A DNA stretch of 64,000 bases from positions 19,092 to 83,091 of the forward strand of contig NZ_CAADFC020000031.1 in the NCBI RefSeq assembly GCF_900696085.1, read 5' to 3'. Under the pieces are notes generated by a model. It had not been told where the DNA came from, ran no database searches, and worked only from the letters and a program-made list of their open reading frames with translations. The DNA comes from Bradyrhizobium ivorense. Its GTDB lineage: Bacteria; Pseudomonadota; Alphaproteobacteria; Rhizobiales; Xanthobacteraceae. Below, piece by piece: positions 23,986 through 32,721 of this stretch. The position numbers and the translations under genes are program-made. How positions within the stretch are numbered: position 1 is the first letter of the stretch; each line of letters begins with the position of its first letter.

Positions 23986-24978
23986 TCAGGCGGACGGACC
24001 AGACAGGCCGGTCTTCTGAACGGGGCCGCGGTCGAGGTACGGGGTGATGTTGCGGGTCTTGAGCGCCCAGTCGGCGATCTCGTCCTTGCGGGCAAACCAG
24101 ACGCCGGGCTTGCTGCGCGCGTAGGTGAGGAACCGGTCGAGCACGCGGACCCGGTTGGCATGACCGGAGATGCGATCGTGCAGCGCCATGACCATCATCC
24201 GGCGCTTCGTCGCGCCTTCCTCATAGAGCTGATCAAATTCGTCCTTCAGCGCCTGCTCATAGGCGGCCGGGTTGTAGCCTTCGAAGGGGTACGATACGAT
24301 GTCGTTCATGTGGAAGGTGTAGGGAGCGGTGACGAAGTCGCCGCCCTTCACCGGCAGGATGAACGGCTGGTCCATGCTGGCTTCGTCCAGATAATAGGTG
24401 AAGCCCAGCTCCTTCAGGATATCGAGCGTATGCGGGCTGTTTCGGACCCAGTAGGCGCTCCAACCCTTCGGGGTCTGTCCGGTCGCGCGCTCGATGCTCT
24501 TCATGTTGTCGATGATGAACTGGCGCTCATCCGCCGGATTCATGTCGTAGCTTGCCGACCAAGTACGGCCGTGGGCGGCCGCTTCATGGCCACGCCGGAC
24601 CACTTCGCGAGCAAGGGCCGGATCCTTGTCCACCGCCCGGGCGATCATGAACGCGGTGACCTTCGCGCCATGCCGGTCGAAAAGATCGAGCAGACGTGGC
24701 GTGCCCTCGTAGATGCCATACTGGAAGACGCCGTTGGTCGGCATATCCGGAAGGCCGTTGCGGATCGGCTCGGGAATGACGCCCGGTGCGCCGGAGATCG
24801 GCTGGCCACCACCTTCGTACATCAGCGACATGCTGATCGCGAGCCGCGCACCATTCGGCCAGAAGCCTCCGGCGCCGGCGGCGCCCTCAGTCACCCCAGA
24901 CTGCGCTTGCGCCACAGCCGGGATCGCTGCTGCCGCGGCAATAGCGCCAGCACTCGTAAGCAATTCACGACGGTTCAT
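23986..24978 (-). CDS. Exported polysaccharide-deacetylase-family protein (PuuE-like)
   Basis: The N-terminus MNRRELLTSAGAIAAAAAIP looks like a Tat-type signal (RR followed by a hydrophobic stretch and AVAQAQ). The body matches the NodB/polysaccharide-deacetylase superfamily in the branch of allantoinase-like PuuE proteins: ARLAISMSLMYEGGGQP, VFQYGIYEGTPRLLDLFDRH, KVTAFMIARA, RRGHEAAAHGRTW and MVMALHDRISGHANRV. Metal-site His residues are therefore present. The substrate is unclear, since PuuE homologues act on cyclic amides as well as sugars. It lies 86 bp downstream of the Old Yellow Enzyme gene on the same strand. Confidence 0.84.
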   Translation of the reverse strand: MNRRELLTSAGAIAAAAAIPAVAQAQSGVTEGAAGAGGFWPNGARLAISMSLMYEGGGQPISGAPGVIPEPIRNGLPDMPTNGVFQYGIYEGTPRLLDLFDRHGAKVTAFMIARAVDKDPALAREVVRRGHEAAAHGRTWSASYDMNPADERQFIIDNMKSIERATGQTPKGWSAYWVRNSPHTLDILKELGFTYYLDEASMDQPFILPVKGGDFVTAPYTFHMNDIVSYPFEGYNPAAYEQALKDEFDQLYEEGATKRRMMVMALHDRISGHANRVRVLDRFLTYARSKPGVWFARKDEIADWALKTRNITPYLDRGPVQKTGLSGPSA

Positions 24979-25064
24979 CGTTCTTCTCCTGGTGAGCCCG
25001 GTCGCGAGCGGGTCCTCTCAGGACGACGCTCGCCTTTCCGGGGCGTTGTGATTGGGTGATGGGT

Positions 25065-26186
25065 TCAGGCGACCTGACGCTGGACGTCTTCGAGCGTCGG
25101 GTAGTCGGTGTAGCCAGCCTCGGCCCCGCCGTAGAAAGTGGGACGGTGATAGGCGTTCATCGGCGCATTGAGCCGAAGCCGCTTCACAAGGTCGGGGTTG
25201 GCGATGAACAGTCGGCCGAAAGCGACCGCGTCGGCCTTGCCGCTCAACACCGTCGCGCGCGCCGTATCGCCGACATAGCCGCCGGCAGAGATCAGTGGGC
25301 CGCCGAAGATTTCCTTCAGCTCGGCCGCGGCGTCGGGCACGTTCGGATCAAGCGCGTTGGTATCGCTGCTCTTGTCCGACCGGGGCTCGACGACGTGGAT
25401 GTAGGCCAGGCCACGCTCACCGAGAGCCTTCGCCGCGAAATTCCACACCGCAAAGCCTTGGCTGTCGTGCATGTCGCCGTCGCGACCGAAGGGCGAGATA
25501 CGGACCCCGACGCGATCGGCGGGCCAGACGGTCAGCACTGCGTCGACCACCTCGAGGAGGAAGCGCGCGCGGTTCTCGATCGAGCCGCCGTACCGGTCGG
25601 TGCGCTTGTTGCTACCGTCGCGCAGGAACTGGTCGATCAGATATCCGTTCGCGCCGTGGATCTCGATGCCGTCGAAGCCGGCCTTCTTCGAGTTGGCGGC
25701 GGCACGGGCGAAGTCCTCAACGATGGCGCCGATCTGCTGCTCGGTAAGCTCGCGCGGCGTCTCGAAAGGAACGACCTCGCCGGTGCGGGTCTTCGTCGTG
25801 CCGTTAATCGCGATCGCGGACGGCGCGAGCGGAGCCAAGCCGTCGGGCTGCAGTGACGAGTGCGAGAAACGGCCGGTGTACCAGAGCTGGTTGACCATGA
25901 GACCGCCCTTGGCATGTACGGCGTCGGTCACCTTCTTCCAGCCGTCGACCTGCGCCTGGGAATGGATGCCGGGGGCACCGGCATAGCCGGTTGCGGCGGG
26001 CGAGATATCGGTCGCCTCGGTGATGATGAGGCCACCGTCCGTGGCGCGCTGGCCATAGTAGATAGCGTTGATGTCCTTGGGCACATCGCCCGGCTGGCGC
26101 GACCGCAGCCGAGTGAGCGGCGGCATAACGACACGATGCTTAAGCGACAGAGCGCCGAGTCTAGTGGGGGTGAATAAGGGATCCAT
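25065..26186 (-). CDS. Old Yellow Enzyme family ene-reductase (NemA-like)
   Basis: The sequence covers a full FMN-dependent TIM barrel of 373 residues. Diagnostic parts are LKHRVVMPPLTRLRS at the N-terminus, the substrate-binding His-x-x-Asn in GIEIHGANGYLIDQFL, the RTDRYGGSIENRARFLLEVV signature, and the FMN-phosphate loop with AGGYVGDTARATVLSGKADA and VAFGRLFIANPDL. These enzymes reduce activated C=C bonds or nitro compounds with NADPH. An AAAGGAG site precedes the ATG. A LysR regulator is divergent 103 bp away, with a palindrome in the shared promoter region, which points to induction by electrophilic compounds. Confidence 0.93.
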   Translation of the reverse strand: MDPLFTPTRLGALSLKHRVVMPPLTRLRSRQPGDVPKDINAIYYGQRATDGGLIITEATDISPAATGYAGAPGIHSQAQVDGWKKVTDAVHAKGGLMVNQLWYTGRFSHSSLQPDGLAPLAPSAIAINGTTKTRTGEVVPFETPRELTEQQIGAIVEDFARAAANSKKAGFDGIEIHGANGYLIDQFLRDGSNKRTDRYGGSIENRARFLLEVVDAVLTVWPADRVGVRISPFGRDGDMHDSQGFAVWNFAAKALGERGLAYIHVVEPRSDKSSDTNALDPNVPDAAAELKEIFGGPLISAGGYVGDTARATVLSGKADAVAFGRLFIANPDLVKRLRLNAPMNAYHRPTFYGGAEAGYTDYPTLEDVQRQVA

Positions 26187-26261
26187 GGGGCAACTCCTTT
26201 CTGCCCTCCAGACGTACGTCGTAACGATATCCGCGATAAGACAGAAGAAATGAGGTTTCTG

Positions 26262-26280
26262 TATAACGATTTATGTTATA
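26262..26280. promoter_or_regulatory. Candidate LysR operator between OYE and lysR-type genes
   Basis: A perfect inverted repeat TATAAC-N7-GTTATA contains a T-N11-A core as expected for LysR-family sites. It ends 9 bp before the LysR start codon and 75 bp upstream of the divergent Old Yellow Enzyme start. The position fits autorepression with activation of the reductase; that reading is inference. Confidence 0.55.
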
Positions 26281-26289
26281 TAGGCCCCC

Positions 26290-27165
26290 ATGGACATCGA
26301 CGCTCTGAACATCTTCATGCAGGCCTATTCCGCTGGAAGCCTCGCTGCGGCCGCCCGACGGCTGAAAATCACCCCCATGGCCGCGTCTCGCCGACTGCTT
26401 GCACTTGAGGACGAACTCGGCGTTCGGTTGATGCACCGATCGACCCGCTCGGTCTCCCTGACGGCCGAAGGTGAAGCATTTCTCTCCTACGCGACCAGTA
26501 TGGTCGAAACCGCCGAGGCTGGTCGCGCAGCGCTGGCGCCAAGCGATCAGGGCGCGACCGGGCTTCTCAGGGTGACGGCAGCAGCGGCGTTCGGCCGAAA
26601 GATCATCATGCCGATCGTCCCGCGCCTGCTGGAGGAGAACCCCGCCCTATCGATCGACATCGAGATCACGGACGGCATCACCGATCTGGTCGGACGAGGC
26701 ATGGATGTTGGTATCCGCATCGCGCAACTGCGCGACTCAACCCTCGTGGCTCGGCGGCTCGCTCCGAACCAACGCATCCTATGCGCCGCGCCGGCCTACA
26801 TTGGGCGACACGGAACACCTCGCACCGTTGCCGACCTGGCCAATCACGACTGCATCACTCTGTCGGGAGTCAGTCATTGGCCGTTTCAGATGGGAGAAAA
26901 GGAGCGGATGATCAGGGTCGAAGGTCGATGCTCGTCAAACAGCATTGAGGGCTCACACGAAGCGTGTGTCGGGGGCGCAGGGCTGACGGTTCTATCTGAC
27001 TGGGACATCAGACCCGAGGTTGAGGCTGGACGGCTGGTGCCGATCCAACTGGAAGATGGAACGCCACGCGAGCTTTCGATCTGGGCTGTTTTTCCGACCG
27101 CGCGCCAGGTCCTCCCGAAGGTACGCGTCTTTGTGGATCACCTGTTAGCGGCGCTGCGAGCGTAG
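26290..27165 (+). CDS. LysR-family transcriptional regulator
   Basis: The helix-turn-helix is at residues 1-60 (ALNIFMQAYSAGSLAAAARR, LKITPMAASRRLLALEDELG) and the effector domain follows (GLLRVTAAAAFGRKIIMPIV ... GGAGLTVLSDWDIRPEVEAG). The 291-residue length is normal. It is divergent from the Old Yellow Enzyme gene and is the second LysR in this 7-kb group. There is no strong ribosome binding site before ATG 26290, and the palindrome at 26262-26280 lies where one would be, so translation may be weak or start on a near-leaderless transcript. Confidence 0.9.
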   Translation: MDIDALNIFMQAYSAGSLAAAARRLKITPMAASRRLLALEDELGVRLMHRSTRSVSLTAEGEAFLSYATSMVETAEAGRAALAPSDQGATGLLRVTAAAAFGRKIIMPIVPRLLEENPALSIDIEITDGITDLVGRGMDVGIRIAQLRDSTLVARRLAPNQRILCAAPAYIGRHGTPRTVADLANHDCITLSGVSHWPFQMGEKERMIRVEGRCSSNSIEGSHEACVGGAGLTVLSDWDIRPEVEAGRLVPIQLEDGTPRELSIWAVFPTARQVLPKVRVFVDHLLAALRA

Positions 27166-27184
27166 AACTCCGGGCTCAACCAAC

Positions 27185-27433
27185 GTGGTCGACCAACAGC
27201 GTACCTGCCGCGAACGGTCGATGCCGGGGTCAACCTTCGACGCCGATAAGGGCCAAATAACGCGCCGAATGACACTTATGGAAGCCGGCAAGGTCCCACC
27301 TGACGCCGCACTACGACAAAAGGCGAACGACGCTGAGATCAACCATCAGAACGCTTCGGCGACTTTCAGACGGTTGGACACACGTGAGCTTGAAGGTGAA
27401 CGTGAACGTCTCATGGAGCTTGCTTGGGAATGA
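27185..27433 (+). CDS. Possible small hypothetical protein
   Basis: From GTG 27185, or an internal ATG at 27269, a charged 54-82-residue protein is encoded (MEAGKVPPDAALRQKANDAE, then TRELEGERERLMELAWE). The C-terminal half has a coherent helical, acid/base-rich composition unlike random frames of this GC content. There is no recognised domain, no clear ribosome binding site and no operon partner. Confidence 0.35.
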   Translation: MVDQQRTCRERSMPGSTFDADKGQITRRMTLMEAGKVPPDAALRQKANDAEINHQNASATFRRLDTRELEGERERLMELAWE

Positions 27434-27638
27434 ACGTGATTGAATTCTTAAGGAGCTTTCACCAATGGAAATCGTCGCCCGGGCGAAGACCTGTAAGATA
27501 TAGCGCGCAGACCAATCGGTACACGTCGATCCGATGCGCGTCGTAAAATAGGATATCAGGGCGAGCAAAACGGACAGTCTGAGAGGCGATCGATGCGCTC
27601 TCGTACCCTCAATGGCGGCGAACGCCGCGAACCTTACC

Positions 27639-27666
27639 GTAGGTTCAACTCCTGCCCTTTCCGCCA
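27639..27666 (+). other. tRNA 3-prime end fragment (T-arm, acceptor strand and CCA)
   Basis: The 28 bases form a T-stem GTAGG/CCTGC around the loop TTCAACT, then the acceptor 3-prime strand CCTTTCC, a discriminator G and CCA. A GC hairpin just before it (GCGGC-GAAC-GCCGC at 27616-27629) could be a variable arm, as in Ser or Leu tRNAs. No matching 5-prime half (GGAAAGG) is present upstream, so this is a remnant, typical of an integration-site scar. Confidence 0.5.
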
Positions 27667-27724
27667 CTACAAAATTTCTCCTCCGACAGCAAAAAAGCGC
27701 GATAAAGGCTGTTGCGGCTAAACT

Positions 27725-27955
27725 CTAGGCTTGCTGTCCCGTAGCTTCGAGGATCAGCCGCGCGATTTCCTCTGGGTGCGAAATCAGCGAAAGATGGCTT
27801 GCCTTCACCTCAATCGTCTTGGCGCCCATCCGTTTGGCCATAAACCGTTCGAGGTCCGGATTGATGGTGCGGTCCTCCGTCGAGACGGCGTGGTAGCTTG
27901 GCTTCGACCGCCAGGCTGCGTTCATGATCTTGCCGGCGAGCAGCGCCTTGTGGAA
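27725..27955 (-). pseudogene. Alpha/beta hydrolase, C-terminal fragment
   Basis: The minus-strand frame reads KALLAGKIMNAAWRSKPSYH, then VSTEDRTINPDLERFMAKRM and SHLSLISHPEEIARLILEAT. This is the end of a secreted alpha/beta-hydrolase family common in rhizobia: the acid residue in EDRTI and the catalytic His in SHLSL. The frame hits a stop at about 27953, and the signal peptide, nucleophile elbow and most of the fold are missing. It lies 59 bp beyond the tRNA fragment. Confidence 0.6.
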
Positions 27956-28229
27956 TTATCAGCGGCTGTTGAATTACGCGCGCCGGAGAGGCCTTTAGGC
28001 GCGCCTTCGTTCCATGCCCTGGATGATCTCCCGGATGAGGACACTATAGGGACGCCATTCCTAGCGCCGCTCATAAAACACTGATGCAACTGCGGAAATT
28101 CGAGGTTTAGGTTCGGCGGCCTCTCCCACAAGGGAGAGGCAAAACAGTACCGACGTGACCAACCTACGGATTGCTGAGGCAAAGTCGTCTTAATGGGGAG
28201 TGCGAATTCGCTTAGTTCTCGGTCGAGGT

Positions 28230-28586
28230 CTACCGCTGTTCAACCCTGGTGCGCCACAGGGTATCGAAAGTACTCGGATGAGTCGGAGTCCATTCTTCTG
28301 AACCGCTCGGATCGCCAGCTTTCTCCACGACGGCGCTTGCAAGTTCCTTTTTGGGACGAGGTTGCGTCGAAACCTGCACAGGCCATTCCAACAATGATTT
28401 TGACAGCATGGGCCGGCCTTCATACCAGCATTTTCGTCCGTCGATGAGGCGCCAAGACCAATACTCGCGCGGACTCGGTGGCATCGCGGCGTTGCATCGT
28501 TGTTTCGCCTGCGTGCTTGGCATTCCAATCAATAAAAACGAAGTGATGCAAAGGGCCAAAGAGATTGTTGGAAATTGTTTCGTCAT
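28230..28586 (-). CDS. Small exported hypothetical protein
   Basis: The 118-residue product begins with a clear signal peptide (MTKQFPTISLALCITSFLLI then GMPSTQA). The mature part opens with a Trp/Cys-rich motif (REYWSWRLIDGRKCWYEG) and becomes low-complexity at the end. The YWSWRLIDGRKCWYEG element is reminiscent of small secreted proteins seen repeatedly in Bradyrhizobium-type genomes; the function is unknown. It follows the 58-residue gene at 28595-28771 by 8 bp, so the two form a tight operon. Confidence 0.65.
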   Translation of the reverse strand: MTKQFPTISLALCITSFLLIGMPSTQAKQRCNAAMPPSPREYWSWRLIDGRKCWYEGRPMLSKSLLEWPVQVSTQPRPKKELASAVVEKAGDPSGSEEWTPTHPSTFDTLWRTRVEQR

Positions 28587-28594
28587 CTGAACAC

Positions 28595-28771
28595 TCAGAG
28601 ACTACTTCGTTGCTGCAATCGGCTCACAGCAACTACGAGATCGGGCCGCTCAAAAACCTCCACCAGCCTGTCAAGAATGCGCTCATTGTCATGGGGACAG
28701 GGCTCGAGGTATTCGTTCAGTATGCGTTGGGCCTCACTGACGGCTTGAAGAGCAAGTTGTTGATCGGTCAT
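28595..28771 (-). CDS. Small acidic hypothetical protein (58 aa)
   Basis: The frame runs from ATG 28771 to TGA 28595 and encodes MTDQQLALQAVSEAQRILNE, then YLEPCPHDNERILDRLVEVF and a short tail. It is predicted to be all alpha-helical and acidic. It has the look of the small conserved rhizobial proteins that begin MTDxQLALxAVxxAxRIL. It is the first gene of a two-gene operon, with only 8 bp before the next start codon. No domain name can be given. Confidence 0.6.
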   Translation of the reverse strand: MTDQQLALQAVSEAQRILNEYLEPCPHDNERILDRLVEVFERPDLVVAVSRLQQRSSL

Positions 28772-29887
28772 AACTTCTTACCCATTCGATTGGTGGGAGA
28801 TCGCGAGATCAAAGAAGGATAGAGGATCAAGTCGTCTTTTGGACTTATCCCATCAAATTTTATTTCAATGGGGCGGAGATCTAGAACAGTGCTCTGAGGG
28901 TTGTGATCTTAGGGGCAGCGCGCCACCAGGGCGCTCGTGGCCCTTAGGCCGCTGACACAATAAACTCGGCCAAAAGCGGTCGGGGGGAACGCGGGTAGCG
29001 CTCCAGCGACTCGAACCCTCGACGCCCAGGGTGCGTCGAACTCGAACGTCACGTGCTCTCGCGCGGTTTGTCGGCGCCACTATTTGGAAACGCCTGCTAA
29101 GCAATTGAGATTACTAGAGACGAATTCGGCGATTATTTCCAAATGCGCTTTGAAATTATTGGATGATCAAACTGATTTTGATTCCGCCATTCTGGATTTG
29201 CTCGGGCTGCGCGTCGGTGCAGAAACTCCAAGAGTTCGCGGCAACTTCAATTGTTCATTTGGAAGCCAAGCATTTCCAAAGGCGCCACTCCACCGGCAAC
29301 GTTGAGCAGACCTGGCATTTCATCAGGCGCAAAGACCAGCGATTTCAAGTGTTTTTCAATCAGCGATTTTGTCGAAGCGTGCCCAGCAGGCGGGCGACAA
29401 AAGGTGCCCGGTCTGCTCACTAACGTCTACCTAAACGAACTGGCTGACGCCGTCAGATGGTTGCCGCGTTCCAACCTGCGCACGAACAAAATGTGGACGT
29501 ATCTGGTGCGGGTTCTGGTGCGGTCGTCGCGCTACTGGCAACGAGAACTTAGCCGCGCAACGCCAACGGGGGGCACCGATGACTTCGTCTCTTATTGCCT
29601 TTCCGAGAATTTGGGGAGCCCAGTCCAAGACCTTCATAGGGTTCATTGCATATCCGCATCTGCGGCCGGTTTGTTCCTCGCCGATGTAGATCGCGAATAA
29701 ACCTGGCGGGTCCGAAATTGTCGTTAATGCCGCGCCAGACGCCTCTATCCCGCAGGGCCTTCGTTTTCGCGCGAGGTGGCCCCGATCCGAAGGGTCTTCT
29801 CCAGAATCAGGAGTCTAGGCCTTCCTGACGTATCGCTGCGGCGAGGACCGCCTTGCGCGGCTTGATGGAGGATGAAGACATAGGCGT
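28772..29887. other. Gene-poor stretch before the second IS66 element
   Basis: About 1.1 kb hold only short frames on both strands. A minus-strand peptide around 29275-29390 (SLIEKHLKSLVFAPDEMPGL, LNVAGGVAPLEMLGF) has a plausible composition and may be a gene remnant, but it lacks a start and has no recognisable family. No tRNA, terminator or array was found. Confidence 0.4.
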
Positions 29888-30313
29888 ATGACTGACCATA
29901 TGCCTATGCCGAAAGTTTCCCGGCTTGAAGTCGTCTCGACGGGCGCTCGACGCCGTTGGACATTGGAAGAAAAGCAGCGGATCGTCACCGAGAGCTATGG
30001 CGGGCCACGTCTGGTGTCGGTGACGGCACGACGCAACGGGCTGTCGACAAGCCAATTGTTCACATGGCGTCGGTTGGCGCGCGAAGGCAAGCTGAGCGGG
30101 GATGGCGCGCCGGCGCTCGTTCCGGTTGAGATCACGCCAGTGGCGGCACCGGTATCGATCAGCGCACCGCAACCGACGTCTTCGGCCCCTGCGCAGCGCG
30201 CAAGGGTCGGAATCATCGAGATCGAACTTGGGGGCGGGTGTCGCGTTCGGGTTGACCGTGACGTCGACGGCGAAGCGCTGCAGCGAGTTCTTGAGCTCTT
30301 GCGACGACGATGA
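29888..30313 (+). CDS. tnpA: IS66 accessory protein TnpA (helix-turn-helix)
   Basis: The 141-residue protein has the orf-A helix-turn-helix (RRRWTLEEKQRIVTESYGGP, ARRNGLSTSQLFTWRRLARE), a Pro/Ala linker and the C-terminal RVRVDRDVDGEALQRVLELL motif. It has the same family layout as the TnpA at 1158-1580. Its stop overlaps the tnpB start as ATGA. The gene appears intact. Confidence 0.9.
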   Translation: MTDHMPMPKVSRLEVVSTGARRRWTLEEKQRIVTESYGGPRLVSVTARRNGLSTSQLFTWRRLAREGKLSGDGAPALVPVEITPVAAPVSISAPQPTSSAPAQRARVGIIEIELGGGCRVRVDRDVDGEALQRVLELLRRR

Positions 30314-30657
30314 TTCCGATTCCGAGCGGCGTCAGAGTCTGGATCGCGACCGGCCACACCGATATGCGCCGCGGCATGCGAAGCCTGGCGCTTACGGTTC
30401 AGGAGAGCCTGAAGCGCGATCCCCATGCCGGCGATCTCTACATCTTCCGGGGCCGCAGCGGCGATCTGGTCAAGATTCTCTGGCATGATGGGTTGGGCAT
30501 GTCGCTCTATGCCAAGCGCCTGGACCGAGGCAAGTTCATCTGGCCTTCGGCGTCGGACGGCGCGGTATCGATCTCGGCGGCGCAGATGGCTTATATGCTA
30601 GAGGGCATCGACTGGCGGAATCCGCAGCTGAGCTGGCGGCCGCAGAGCGCGGGCTGA
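30310..30657 (+). CDS. tnpB: IS66 accessory protein TnpB
   Basis: The 115-residue product carries all TnpB landmarks: VRVWIATGHTDMRRGMRSLA, DLYIFRGRSGDLVKILWHDG, LYAKRLDRGKFIWP and MLEGIDWRNPQ. No lesion is visible. It is coupled to tnpA by a 4-bp overlap; tnpC follows after 69 bp. Confidence 0.92.
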   Translation: MIPIPSGVRVWIATGHTDMRRGMRSLALTVQESLKRDPHAGDLYIFRGRSGDLVKILWHDGLGMSLYAKRLDRGKFIWPSASDGAVSISAAQMAYMLEGIDWRNPQLSWRPQSAG

Positions 30658-30726
30658 GCGCAGAATCTGTAGCTTCTTGCATTTTGGGGAGTCCCACCGC
30701 GTCCAATCTGTGATTCAGTGCGTCGC

Positions 30727-32368
30727 ATGAATGCTGATCGCGACGCTGTTCCGGATGACGTTGCCGCCCTGAAAGAGGCGCTGGCAGCCGAGCGCGCGAA
30801 GGGTTTGGAGATCGCAGCCGAGCTCGCGGTCGCCCGCGCGAAAGCGTCGGAAGACGAGGCGCTGATCGCACAGCAGCAGCTGCAGATCGCCAGGCTGAAG
30901 CATCAGATCTATGGGCAACGGTCAGAACGTTCGGCGCGGCTGATCGAGCAGTTGGCGCTGACGTTCGAAGAGCTGGAAGCCGACGCCACCGAGGACGAGC
31001 TTGCGGCGGAACGAGCCGTGGCGAAGACGACGACGGTGCGGGGATTTACGCGCAAGCGCGCCGAGCGCCAGACCTTCCCCGAGCACCTTCCCCGGGAGCG
31101 GGTGGTGATCGATGGGCCTACGGCTTGTGAATGCTGCGGCAGCAATCGCCTGCGCAAGCTCGGCGAGGACGTGACGCGGACGCTGGAAGTGGTGCCGCGC
31201 CAGTGGAAGGTGATCGAGACGGTCCGGGAGAAGTTCTCCTGCCGCGACTGCGAGAAGATCAGCCAGGCGCCGGCGCCGTTCCATGCCATTCCCCGGGGAT
31301 GGGCTGGCCCGAGCCTCCTGGCCATGATCATGTTCGAGAAGTTCGGTCAGCATCAGCCGCTAAACCGCCAGGCCGAGCGCTACGCTCTGGAAGGCGTGCC
31401 GATCGCACTGTCGACCATGGCGGACGCCGTCGGGGCGGTCTGTGCGTCGCTGGATCCCCTGCTGCGTCTGGTGGAAGCCCATGTGATGGCGGCCGAGCGG
31501 CTTCATGCCGATGATACGACGGTGCCGTGCTGGCCAAGGGCAAGACCGATACGGGCCGGTGCTGGATCTACGTCCGGGACGACCGGCCGTTTGGGGCCCG
31601 CCGGCGGCAATGTTCCATTACTCACGCGACCGCAAGGGCGAGCATCCGCAGGGGCATCTGGCCCGGTATGCCGGCATCCTGCAGGCCGACGCCTATGACG
31701 GGTACAACCAGCTCTATCTGGCCGGGCGCCAGCCCGGGCCGATCCGGGAGGCTGCCTGCTGGTCGCATGGAAGGCGCCCGTTCTTTGCCATGGCCGACAT
31801 CGAAGAGAATGCGCGGCGCAAGGGCACCGGAAAGAAGGAAATCCCGCTCTCTCCGATCGCCATCGAGGTCGTGCGGCGGATCGATGCGCTGTTCGAGATC
31901 GAACGCTCCATCGATGGCAAGAGCGCCGAGGAGCGTCTTCAGGTGCGACAGACGCTGAGCCGGCCTCTGGTCGAGGACCTTCAGGTCTACATGCGCGAAC
32001 AGCTCGCCAAACTGTCTCGTGGTCACGACCTGGCCAAGGCGTTCAACTACATCCTGAAGCGATGGGTGAGCTTCACGCTGTTCCTGGAAGATGGACGCGT
32101 GTGTCTCTCCAACAATGCCGCCGAACGGGGCTTGCGAGGCATCGCTCTTGGACGGAAGTCCTGGCTGTTCTGCGGATCTGATCGCGGAGGGCGGCGCGCC
32201 GCAGCTATGTACAGCCTCATCGTCACGGCAAAAATGAACGGCATCGACCCGCAGGCCTGGCTCACCGATATCCTCGCCCGCATCGCCGCCCATCCGGCTC
32301 ATCGGCTGGACGAACTTCGGCCCTGGAATTGGACGCCGGCATCAGCACTGTGCGCTCGAGCGGCATGA
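30727..32368 (+). pseudogene. tnpC: IS66 transposase TnpC, two frameshifts
   Basis: The protein reads normally from ATG 30727 through the N-terminal helix region (IYGQRSERSARLIEQLALTF), the zinc-finger-like CECCGS and the start of the DDE domain up to HADDTTVP. Here the frame is lost near 31529. It resumes one frame over as LAKGKTDTGRCWIYVRDDRP and is lost again in a G-run near 31593-31596. From AAMFHYSRDRKGEHPQGHLA it is intact to the stop. One missing base at each site would restore a full-length transposase of about 547 residues. Both could be real lesions or sequencing indels; as it stands the enzyme is broken. Confidence 0.85.
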
Positions 32369-32604
32369 CTACGCACGTCAACAAGGTCCATCACGTCACC
32401 ACCATTACCCAGGTCGCGAAAGACCTCGGCGAAGATGAAGATTGGCTGTGGGACATCGCCAACGAAATGGAAATCGAGGACGGCGTCATCTGGGTTTATG
32501 GCGTCGGAGAAGACGGCGTCCAGGCGTTCACCGACTTCGGAATCGAAAACCTCATCGAGCTGATTAGGTTCTACAAAGAGAACCCTGGACTGCTCAGGCG
32601 GTAA
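32365..32604 (+). CDS. IS66-associated small protein (fourth ORF)
   Basis: This 79-residue acidic protein overlaps the tnpC stop (ATGA) and has a clear helical start (TTITQVAKDLGEDEDWLWDI, ANEMEIEDGVIWVYG) followed by TDFGIENLIELIRFYKENPG. The same small gene accompanies a subgroup of IS66 elements behind tnpC. The N-terminal part looks like a helix-turn-helix-like fold; its role in transposition is unknown. The frame is intact although tnpC is not. Confidence 0.75.
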   Translation: MTTHVNKVHHVTTITQVAKDLGEDEDWLWDIANEMEIEDGVIWVYGVGEDGVQAFTDFGIENLIELIRFYKENPGLLRR

Positions 32605-32721
32605 CCCTGCGGCCTACACCGAATGGATACGAAACTGGCCGCACATCATCGGACATTGGCGGATGAGGTCGAGTGGACCATAGGCGCATCTAAAACGGGT
32701 TGCCCCGCACAACGAAAATTT

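Larger units (their letters stand above)
29888..32604 (+). mobile_element. IS66-family element with a fourth ORF, tnpC frameshifted
   Basis: The order is tnpA, tnpB, tnpC and a small accessory gene, all on the plus strand with the ATGA overlaps typical of the family. The element differs in sequence from the one at 1-1659. I could not fix its ends: no GTAAGCG heptamer is visible within 100 bp upstream of tnpA, and the right side (AGGCC-containing sequence about 20-45 bp past 32604) only partly resembles the left (AGGCC at 29816). At least one end may therefore be eroded. Confidence 0.8.

Noticed and set aside
27311..27667. Minus-strand frame beginning MAERAGVEP over the tRNA fragment
   Set aside because: Such frames arise from reading the 3-prime half of a tRNA in antisense. 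The peptide changes to low-complexity sequence afterwards.
29010..29045. T-arm-like stretch (GGGTTCGAGTCG on the minus strand)
   Set aside because: The flanking bases cannot form a T-stem, and no acceptor, anticodon arm or CCA is present.
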